Shown one piece after another: positions 57,036-64,000 of a stretch of DNA of 64,000 nucleotides. How positions within the stretch are numbered: the stretch's first letter is position 1; every line of letters starts with the position of its first letter. The stretch is from Nitzschia putrida (taxonomy: Eukaryota; Bacillariophyta; Bacillariophyceae; Bacillariales; Bacillariaceae). Under the pieces are notes generated by a model that did no database searches, had not been told where the DNA came from, and saw only the letters and a program-made list of their open reading frames with translations. The position numbers and the translations under genes are program-made. The stretch spans positions 1-64,000 of the forward strand of contig BLYE01000004.1 in assembly GCA_016586335.1 (NCBI GenBank). Reading direction: 5' to 3'.

Positions 57036-58208
57036 TTAAAAGACAACATCATCATCATCGGCAGCATCAAAGGCAGCGGTAATATCCGCGTCATTCTCTT
57101 TGCCCGACGCCACCATGGAATCCTTCTTCTTTTGCGCTTCCTTTTGTTCGGCCTCCTTCTTTCCTTGGACGAGCTTCAAACGGGTAAAGTCCTCACGCTC
57201 CAATTCATCCAATTCCCTTCCAATGTAGGCCAAAACCCCTTCAATCTTGGGAATGGTAACATTCTCCAAGGCGTTGACACGACGATTGGTGACCTTCAAG
57301 GCTTCATCGAGGGTGACAAAGGATGTTTGCAAAGAAGCCAATCTAGGAGGGGTACGAGGGGTCGGGTGGAACGATGCGCAACGAGTGGGCAAGCAAGGTT
57401 AGGTTAGTACAGTCTCAAACACATGGCCAACACAATGGCCAGCACAATGACAAGCATAGCAAGAGCAATCTGTTAGGGTTGGAGGGAGAGGCACGTACTT
57501 GATCAACATTTCCAAGAGAACGGTAAACTTCTCGCGGACAGCGACAATCTTCTTTCCTCCTCCTACGAGACCAAGGGACTGGTTGTCAGCAACAGCTCCA
57601 GTGTCATACTTGGTGAAGACTGGAAGCTTGACTCCAGCGACGTTGTCCACTCCAGCTCCGACGCGGACACGAGCCGTCATGCTTCCCTCGGAAACCTTTT
57701 GCTTGAAGCTTCCAGCGGCGTACTCGGCCTGTGTGAGACTGAAGAAGGCGCTGGAAGCATCCGTGGACATGCTGGACTTGGTCTCGGCAATGTGTTTGGC
57801 GTAGTCTCGGAATTTGACCTAATGAATTTATTATTTGGGAATGAATGGAATGATGGGAATGATGGGAATGAGATGGATATAACATGGGGGGTGAGTGCAT
57901 AATATGATGGATGGATATCGATTGGTTGTGGTAGCGTCACATGTACAACAAAATTGATGGAATGGAATGGAATCACAGCAGACAAGTATAGCAATACCAA
58001 TAGCAATACCAAAATACCGATAGCCATGCCAGTATCCATAACAACAAGAACAAGAAGTGTACAGTACTGGTACAGTACTCGTACTCGTACTCGTACTCAC
58101 CTTGAGGGCATCAGCCTTCTTCTTGAGGAGCTTGTGACCTCCTTGGGCAGCCTTCAGCTTTCCCTTGTAGATTTGCTGGTTCATACGCGTTGGTGGAACT
58201 TCTGACAT
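57036..58208 (-). CDS. VMA8: V-type ATPase subunit D, three exons
   Basis: Model: complement of 58101-58208, 57499-57818 and 57036-57342, giving 244 residues (family about 245-260). Introns are 57819-58100 (GTGAGT...TTAG) and 57343-57498 (GTACGT...CTAG). Subunit D is the central rotor shaft of the V1 sector and couples ATP hydrolysis to proton pumping in endomembranes. Family features are the N-terminal KGKLKAAQGGHKLLKKKADALK, the join ALK-VKFRDYAKHI, and in exon 3 LQTSFVTLDEALKVTNRRVNALENVTIPKIE and ELDELEREDFTRLK. All are long helices, as expected for the coiled-coil shaft. The splice sites keep the frame and rebuild family-consistent sequence. The gene is divergent from NDUFB7. Intron 1 begins with repeated GAGTAC. 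Confidence 0.95.
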
Positions 58209-58948
58209 GGTGATGGAGAATGGAAACTACGCTTGGACTGCGGTATTGTACGACTATTGTATGAGTACAGTACATTCGAGTACAGTAGATACAAGTACAA
58301 GTACGGAACAATGGAAAGGGAGAATTTTGTGAGTCAGAGACTGCAACAACCAAGACAGCAACAATGACAATGGTAGCAACAACAACAATGGTAGCAACGT
58401 TCACAACCAAGGGGAACTCACAGAGAGAGGAATACAGGAACCGCTCCAAAAGAGAGATCGATGCAGCAACAACAACAGGAAGGAAGGATGGTGGATCCAA
58501 ATCTGCTTGCTCGTCGGCTGGGTTCGATCCTCCTTTGACCCTCTCCTCGTTGATCCTCACGTAGCTTGTCGTAGGAAGAAATTCTTCCGCCGCAACAACA
58601 ACAACTACTATACAACACACGCGCAGACTCGGGATTTCACAGCTGGCCGTCCCTCACACATATTGCGAGTATACCTCATTTCACTTCTGAGTACGACAAG
58701 GTACGTTACCTACGGTTATATCCGTTGAGGCAGGCTCCAATTAGCGAGAGGAGTCCACCGAGTCTTACCGTCCGCAGCTCGACTCTCCGGACTGCTCCAT
58801 CATCGGCGGGGAGCAGCAGCGGCGGCAGCAAGCTAGCAAGTTGAAGGGGAAAGATATCGCAGGCCGCGGCAGCCAACACCAGCAGCAGCAGCAGCAACAA
58901 CAACAACTATAACAACAACTATAACAACAACAATAACAGCCAAACACA
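58209..58948. promoter_or_regulatory. Shared divergent upstream region of V-ATPase D and NDUFB7
   Basis: This 740-bp region separates two divergent housekeeping genes. Near the V-ATPase side, 58248-58304 has six GTAC tetramers. Before NDUFB7, 58880-58944 is a run of CAG and CAA/ACAACA triplets forming its leader. A bidirectional promoter is inferred. Confidence 0.45.
58880..58947 (+). promoter_or_regulatory. CAG/CAA-rich leader of NDUFB7
   Basis: CAGCAG repeats pass into CAACAACAACTATAACAACAA-type repeats and then CCAAACACA directly before ATG. The composition resembles the GDI leader and suggests an unstructured 5' untranslated region. Confidence 0.4.
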
Positions 58949-59197
58949 ATGGGAGGACACGGTCATGCACGCAACGCCGAGGCTGAGCCAACGTTGACTC
59001 AAGACTTGGCCGCCATGAAGGAAGCCAAGATCCCTCTCGCCTTCCGCGACAAGTGCGGTCATCTCCTCGTCGACCTCAACAAGTGCCGTCGAGCCAACTT
59101 CTACAGTCCAAACGAATGCGGACACCAACGTCACACCTACGAGGAATGTGAATACTACGCATGGATGGACCGAGTGCACAAGAAGCAAGCACATTAG
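58949..59197 (+). CDS. NDUFB7: NADH dehydrogenase (complex I) subunit NDUFB7 / B18
   Basis: This 82-residue protein has two Cx9C motifs (CGHLLVDLNKC and CGHQRHTYEEC), the hallmark of the CHCH fold imported and oxidised in the mitochondrial intermembrane space. NDUFB7 is an accessory subunit of the membrane arm of complex I. LAFRDKCGHLLVDLNKCRR and YEECEYYAWMDRV fit the family. It is shorter than animal versions (about 137 residues), lacking their N- and C-terminal extensions, as is usual in algae. It begins Met-Gly-Gly; the animal protein is known to be N-myristoylated, and Gly2 would allow the same here (inference). Confidence 0.92.
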   Translation: MGGHGHARNAEAEPTLTQDLAAMKEAKIPLAFRDKCGHLLVDLNKCRRANFYSPNECGHQRHTYEECEYYAWMDRVHKKQAH

Positions 59198-61039
59198 ATG
59201 GGTGTGAGTGTGATCCGTGATACTTGATACGTGATACACACAAACACTACAGGCCGTCTTGCCATTGTCCTGCAGCCGACCTTAAGCTAACAGCAACCGT
59301 ATCCAAGCACCAACAACCGACCGAACTAAAGTTTTAGGGTAATGGAATACTCTACTTTAGCTCTTTCGTCAAACTCCATCTCTTTTCCCTTCTGCCTCAA
59401 TTTGTAGTTGCTACTGTTGTAGCTACTAGGTACCGTAGGTAGTAGTTTTGTTCAGTGATACGACTCTAGTGCGGTTGCACTAGCACTCTTGCAGGGACCA
59501 AGGCATCATCATGCAAGTACAGTAGTTGGTGCTGCAGAACTTCCTACCGTAGTACGAATATGTACAATGTACAATCATGGATTGCTTTTTAGTACTTTGT
59601 TCCAAAATTGAAATAGCACGCTGCTCTTGCTACCAGCATGTTGTTTTAGCTGGCTAGCTGGATAGGGTGAAGGCTGCCTTTCAGAGGGACTCCACGTGGC
59701 AGGTTCATGGTTCTCATTCCATCGGGTCATCTGAAATTCTCCATTCACGAAACTCACCTACGTCAGCACATAGCTCGATCTATTCCTCCTAATCCAAGAG
59801 CATTGTACGACTACAGGTACATTATTTACCTTTCATCATCAAAACCTTATTCTAGACCACCACATACATCACTCAGCTCCCTATACTTCTTCATACAATA
59901 AAGAAACTTCTCTTTCTGGCCACAGTACGACGACAGTTGTACAACGACAAGTCAATTCGACCTGCCACGGAACAGAATAGTAAGTTCGCATGTTTGCCAT
60001 GCAGTCTTTGGAGGTACTAGCAGAAGGAAGCCGAACATTCCTTGTCGTACAGGACGATTTAGCCTCTAGGAATGCTGCATACTGCTGCTCATCAATCATC
60101 GGTAGTAGCAGGTGGTAACCCTCGACGTCTCGCAACAACACGTCTTGGTTATGCTCTTTTATACACAGTCAATTGATACTTTCTGCTCGTCCTCTTTCTT
60201 GACAACAAACTACCGGTACGGTACCTCTATAGAAAACTTGGTGCACCCCCAAAGGAAAACGTCTGATCTTATTCATTCACGGAACGAAGAAGCATTAACC
60301 TAAGTCGTAACTTGGTTTCCTATTGACAGTCGACACACTCATAAGGATCCGTGATGTTGACATTGGCTTGAATACGCTGTCCTCTTCCTGACTTTTGCTC
60401 TATGTTTCTTGTCTCTCATCACCTTCGCTTGGATTCTGACTGCCCTGTGCCTCATTTTTTGTTGACTACTCGAGTGCCATTCTGACCCGCATTCTCGGAG
60501 AAAAGGGCTCCAGGAACACAAACGTGTTGTTGCTACTACTAGTACAACTGTCCGTGACTGCTATCATCTTGCCCGGACGGCGCTTGGTGCATCCAATATC
60601 AAAAAGGACGTTTTCGGCATTCTGTTCAACCTCCTTCTACAGAACGATATATCATGAAAGAATTTCATTGTACAAACTACTATTGCTAGTACAAAGCACT
60701 CTAACAGTAGCAAATAGTAGAGCAATACAACAACAAGGAGGAACACGGTTTGGCAGGAACAAATTGTTGCTTAATACTAGTAGTAGTGGGAGGAACAGTG
60801 ACCTTCTGCCTTGATCATTCCATTGAGTTAAAGCCAAGGTCGCGCGGCTTTTATGTTTCAAGGTCATAGAAACTAAGCTGCGCTGGTACCCGTTCCAATC
60901 TCCGATGCTTTGGAGCTTTTTCCTACCTCATGCCGACCCCAGAATCACCTCCTTTCATCTTTGTTCCACAATTTTCAGTTGAATCTGATCCAAAAGCCAA
61001 ATCATCCGCTCAAGACCAGCAATTCTATCAAACACCACC
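59198..61039. other. Intergenic, 1.8 kb
   Basis: I see no supported gene. Several open frames under 100 codons start only at non-ATG codons or show no protein-like composition. Scattered TAGTAC/CTAGTAG motifs occur (59425-59440, 60535-60545, 60770-60790). Confidence 0.45.
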
Positions 61040-61315
61040 ATGTCGATTGAATCCTCCCTATGCCGTGAGTTGGACATCCGTTTCATCGATGCTAGAGGTC
61101 TTGTCAACCTGGCCAAGCTCAAGTTGGATGTGTATGGATATCTCGAGGAAAGGCAACACAAGGACATCATCGAAGAAGCACTCCGCATCTTTGACCAACA
61201 CGATGTGGAAGACAAGCGTGATATGCGTTTGGCCCACTCCATGTTGGAAGCTTCCAAGAATCAAGACAGGTCCACCCGAAGTGACTCCAGTGTTTCAAGT
61301 TATCGCCACTTGTAA
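61040..61315 (+). CDS. Small protein of unknown function (91 residues)
   Basis: The ATG at 61040 has a strong context (CACCACCATGTCG). The 91-residue product is mostly helical by appearance, with a conserved-looking core DIRFIDARGLVNLAKLKLDVYGYLEE followed by IIEEALRIFDQHDVEDKRD, and a Ser/Arg-rich tail. I do not recognise it. A longer frame at 60930-61586 overlaps it in another register, but its composition (Pro/Ser, no patterned hydrophobics) is less protein-like. It converges on the gene at 61606. Confidence 0.55.
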   Translation: MSIESSLCRELDIRFIDARGLVNLAKLKLDVYGYLEERQHKDIIEEALRIFDQHDVEDKRDMRLAHSMLEASKNQDRSTRSDSSVSSYRHL

Positions 61316-61605
61316 CAAGGAGAGCGCTATACCTCGCATTAGAAATAGAAGAAACAGACGCGAGCAGGGGAAAGCAAGTTCAGTGAATGGTACATATACA
61401 TATCATAAAATAGATCATATACACCACTCATTTGCCAGTGTTCCAACATGTAGTGTACCATGCCCCTTTGCTACTATGGAAGTCCCGCAGTTTCGTTGTT
61501 GGGCGGGTTGCGTTGGACCGGAACCCAAATGCATTCGGAGAGTTGCCTTTGCGCTCAGAATTCGGATTGGAAGCTATCCTTCGTGATCGGATGCCTATGG
61601 CCCCA

Positions 61606-63081
61606 CTAGTTGGCAGGTGAGTTGGTGGCATTCCAAGGAGCCGAAATGGCTCTAGGAATCGTTGGACGGGGTGGCAAAGGAATTCCCAGAGCTTCGAACA
61701 ACTCTGCCATGGGAGCCCAAATGGCCAGCAATACCGGGGTGGCTATTTTGGCCCACAACTGGCGGTATCGCAACAGTAGAAACACAAACGCGGAAAAGGA
61801 CAAGACTTGACTGCCCACAACCATGGTTCTCTCCCAAATGGAAGGTTGCTGGCCGCTGGTACGAGATCCTGACCCACTAAGCAATGATAATAGTAGGTCA
61901 GGAATTGCGGCAAGTGAACGGGGTTGCGGGATTAGGTTTCGGAGACTGCGGTGCACCCAAGGAATGATACCACGTTGCATAGTAGGACCATGACCTATTC
62001 CCAGCTTTTCTCCTTCCTCGCTATCCCTTTGACTATCCACATTCCGACTGCACAGTGAAAATTGGTAGCAATCATGTCGAAGAATGTGATCGAGACATTC
62101 CAAAGCCAAACCCGAGGGCAAAACCCTGGGTTCATCTGGAGACGCCAATCGCCGTTGGCTGTTCAGTAGAGTCGAGAGTTGCTGAACCGATCGCGGGTTG
62201 TCGGTCGTGCCGACTGCTTTGTCATTCAACTGCTCCAGCAGATGGGACCAACTGGTAGCAGAGGAGCTTTGTGCCTTGTCTTCGGCTCCTTCCAAAAGAA
62301 CCAGAGCTAGTTGTTTCGCCAAGGAGGGATCCCGGATTCTGGGAAGTTGCAACGTGAACAGAGTTTGGACTGATTGATTAAGCCACTGGCGTTGTAGGGG
62401 GTCGGCTCCATGAGTTTGGTTTCGACGAAGTAGGAGGCCGGCAACTTGCCAGTTCCAGGCCAACGCCAATGATGGAGACGGCGTCGGAGGGTGATACCTC
62501 GGTTGCAACCAAAAAGGGATCCATACTTCAACAAACACTTGGATCGGCATGGGGTGTTTGGCGTATATTTGCAAGACTGGATGGATGTAGGTCCACACAT
62601 CAACATCCGCAGGAGATGCTGAGCCTTTGATTGTTTGATGCAAGAGAAAGAGTTCGTGCCAACATTGCAAGGCTATGACTGCTAGTTCATCCACCGTTTT
62701 GAGTTGTGTACCTAACCGAACTTGGAAACTCATGGCACCTGTATCCGATTCGTCTTGGCCACTGCTTGTACTCGTACTGGTACCATTGCGAGAATTGGGA
62801 GCCGCCTTTTGGGGAATGATTGGCTCTAGTTGCAAAGGAACAGTCAGCTGAACCGTCGTCTGAAAGTAAGTGAGAGGACCTTCCCAATCATCCACCAATT
62901 GTTGCGTCAAGAAGTCGTTTGCAAGTGCCAAAGCCTCCTTGTATTTCTTTTGCAACATGCAACGATGGGCCTGTTGCACAATCCTTCGCTCTTGTCGCTG
63001 CTGTAGAGCAATCGGCGAAAGAGGCGAAGAAGGTCGCTTGCTGCGACTGTTGCACGGCGTTGTTTTGGCAGAAGGGGCCAT
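61606..63081 (-). CDS. C-terminally membrane-anchored protein; possible PEX26/APEM9-type peroxin
   Basis: This is a 491-residue protein. Residues 25-60 form a TPR-like helix pair (RQERRIVQQAHRCMLQKKYKEALALANDFL). A helical middle contains ALQCWHELFLLH, YAKHPMPIQVFVEVWIPF, and LAKQLALVLLEGAED. A Ser/Gly-rich link leads to one membrane span near the end (about 420-437, VVGSQVLSFSAFVFLLL) followed by RYRQLW and a short, partly hydrophobic tail. There is no signal peptide. This plan, with N-terminal helical repeats in the cytosol and a C-terminal anchor, is that of PEX26, PEX15 and APEM9, which dock the PEX1-PEX6 ATPase on peroxisomes. The assignment is a hypothesis based on architecture, not on a diagnostic motif. 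It is divergent from the DTW gene. Confidence 0.6.
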   Translation of the reverse strand: MAPSAKTTPCNSRSKRPSSPLSPIALQQRQERRIVQQAHRCMLQKKYKEALALANDFLTQQLVDDWEGPLTYFQTTVQLTVPLQLEPIIPQKAAPNSRNGTSTSTSSGQDESDTGAMSFQVRLGTQLKTVDELAVIALQCWHELFLLHQTIKGSASPADVDVWTYIHPVLQIYAKHPMPIQVFVEVWIPFWLQPRYHPPTPSPSLALAWNWQVAGLLLRRNQTHGADPLQRQWLNQSVQTLFTLQLPRIRDPSLAKQLALVLLEGAEDKAQSSSATSWSHLLEQLNDKAVGTTDNPRSVQQLSTLLNSQRRLASPDEPRVLPSGLALECLDHILRHDCYQFSLCSRNVDSQRDSEEGEKLGIGHGPTMQRGIIPWVHRSLRNLIPQPRSLAAIPDLLLSLLSGSGSRTSGQQPSIWERTMVVGSQVLSFSAFVFLLLRYRQLWAKIATPVLLAIWAPMAELFEALGIPLPPRPTIPRAISAPWNATNSPAN

Positions 63082-63416
63082 TTACAAACTACTGGGTATA
63101 CACGTAGCTCTGTTGTCCACCAAAGGGAAGCAATGAGTGTTGGAGGGAGGCCACTTGTGAAGGAGCACCCGTTGTTGTGGATGTCAGCGAGCGAAGTGAT
63201 TCTGCGATTTATGCACAAACGAGGTCAACGTGTGTTAAATAATTCAGAACTCGCACTCAAGGATACAAAACACGAAGTTTTAGAGTGTTAAATACTAAGA
63301 GAGCTCGCACAGAAGTCAGTCAACGACAACCACCATTCTCACAACATCATCAATCGACAACAAATCGATCAGTCGGCACGGTACAACAGCACAACAGGTA
63401 CTGTACCAGTAACCCA
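63082..63416. promoter_or_regulatory. Divergent upstream region
   Basis: This 335-bp spacer lies between divergent starts. It contains CAA/ACAAC-rich leader sequence for the DTW gene (63325-63395) and a GGTACTGTACC-type palindrome at 63397-63408. Confidence 0.4.
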
Positions 63417-64000
63417 ATGAAACGCTCCATCTGTCAGAAATGTCATCGACCTTCAGCAAGAGCATGTATCTGTCAAGCTCTTCCTGACGAAAGGGTCTCG
63501 CTGGATCCGTTGCATTTGGTCATTTTGCAGCATCCTCATGAATTCAAACACAAACAAAACAGAAGTGTTCCTTTATTGGACATGTGCATAGATCCTGACT
63601 ATTTGCATTTATGTGTTGGGCGAAGACTTGGAGATCAAATCCCTTCTCAGGTGCGAGAATTGCTAGAACCTCCAAATTTGGCCTTTCTAGTCTTTCCTCA
63701 GGTGCCAGATGAGGATTCATCACCTACACCATCCTCCGACATTTCCACTGTCCTCAGTGTTTCCCAAGCCAAGCAGGTCATTCAAGAATGGAAAGTGCAG
63801 TCTCTCCCCGACAACGCTGACGAACCTTTCAATGGGAAAACAGGAAAAATAGTATTGTTGGCACTGGATGCTACTTGGAAATACGCCAAAGAAATGCATC
63901 GGGCAAATCTTCAAGGTGGTCATTACCCTCCCACTTTACGCCGACTGGCAATTGTTCCACACTCCAATACCAATGGCGACAATTCCCCTCCTGCCGATTT
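63417..64000 (+). CDS. DTW-domain tRNA-uridine aminocarboxypropyltransferase, 5' part
   Basis: The frame begins with the ATG at 63417 and is open to the window end (194 full codons), so the 3' end is outside. DTW-domain enzymes (TapT; DTWD1/2 in animals) transfer the aminocarboxypropyl group of SAM to uridine in tRNA (acp3U). Visible marks are the N-terminal zinc-ribbon-like cysteines CQKC and CIC around HRPSARA, the QHPHEFKHKQN segment, CVGRRLGD, and LALDATWKYAKEMHRAN, which matches the conserved D-x-T-W motif. A Ser/Asp-rich insertion (about residues 105-150) separates the two conserved halves. The start is supported because the cysteine motif follows within six residues. Confidence 0.9.
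   Translation, partial: MKRSICQKCHRPSARACICQALPDERVSLDPLHLVILQHPHEFKHKQNRSVPLLDMCIDPDYLHLCVGRRLGDQIPSQVRELLEPPNLAFLVFPQVPDEDSSPTPSSDISTVLSVSQAKQVIQEWKVQSLPDNADEPFNGKTGKIVLLALDATWKYAKEMHRANLQGGHYPPTLRRLAIVPHSNTNGDNSPPAD

Noticed and set aside
60930..61586. 218-codon frame overlapping the 91-residue gene
   Set aside because: Its residue pattern is irregular and Pro/Ser-biased, while the overlapping ATG frame at 61040 has a better start context and patterned hydrophobics.

Overview
The window looks like nuclear DNA from a stramenopile alga, most likely a (probably raphid pennate) diatom. The evidence is indirect: a plant-type quinolinate synthase, a few short phase-compatible GT-AG introns, small well-separated genes on both strands, Ser-rich lineage-specific proteins, and a leucine-rich-repeat (LRR) transmembrane protein of the style common in diatoms. 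The species cannot be read from the sequence alone.

Layout. Bases 1-1029 hold the 3' end of quinolinate synthase. Bases 1148-8388 hold four tandem, same-strand copies of an unrecognised family of about 280 residues with an internal duplication; three copies end in a CaaX prenylation box. After about 2 kb without a gene come Rab GDP dissociation inhibitor (+, one intron) and a convergent thioredoxin/PDI-like secretory protein (-).

The centre (14764-49968, 55% of the window) is one minus-strand gene of about 11,734 codons. It has an Arg/Gly-rich N-terminus, then roughly 230-240 degenerate Trp-anchored modules of about 43 residues, then an acidic stretch, one membrane span, and a short Cys-rich LRR domain at the C-terminus. 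Its coding sequence contains several higher-order tandem arrays: two unrelated 522-bp arrays, a 267-bp array, a 129-bp array and a 2331-bp-spaced duplication. Two mutually compensating single-base indels near 26960 and 27013 cut the reading frame into pieces of 7660 and 4051 codons; I read these as probable assembly or base-calling errors in one gene.

The right flank (51-64 kb) carries two Ser-rich proteins of unknown function, a spliced SAM-methyltransferase-like gene, V-ATPase subunit D (three exons), complex I subunit NDUFB7, a 91-residue protein, a C-terminally anchored protein that may be a PEX26/APEM9-type peroxin, and the 5' part of a DTW-domain tRNA modification gene running off the window.

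The genes do not form an operon or a pathway. Housekeeping genes surround two lineage-specific innovations: the CaaX tandem family and the giant modular LRR protein. Intergenic DNA is unusually rich in GTAC-containing palindromes, some of which abut splice donors, and two highly expressed-type genes have CAA-rich leaders.
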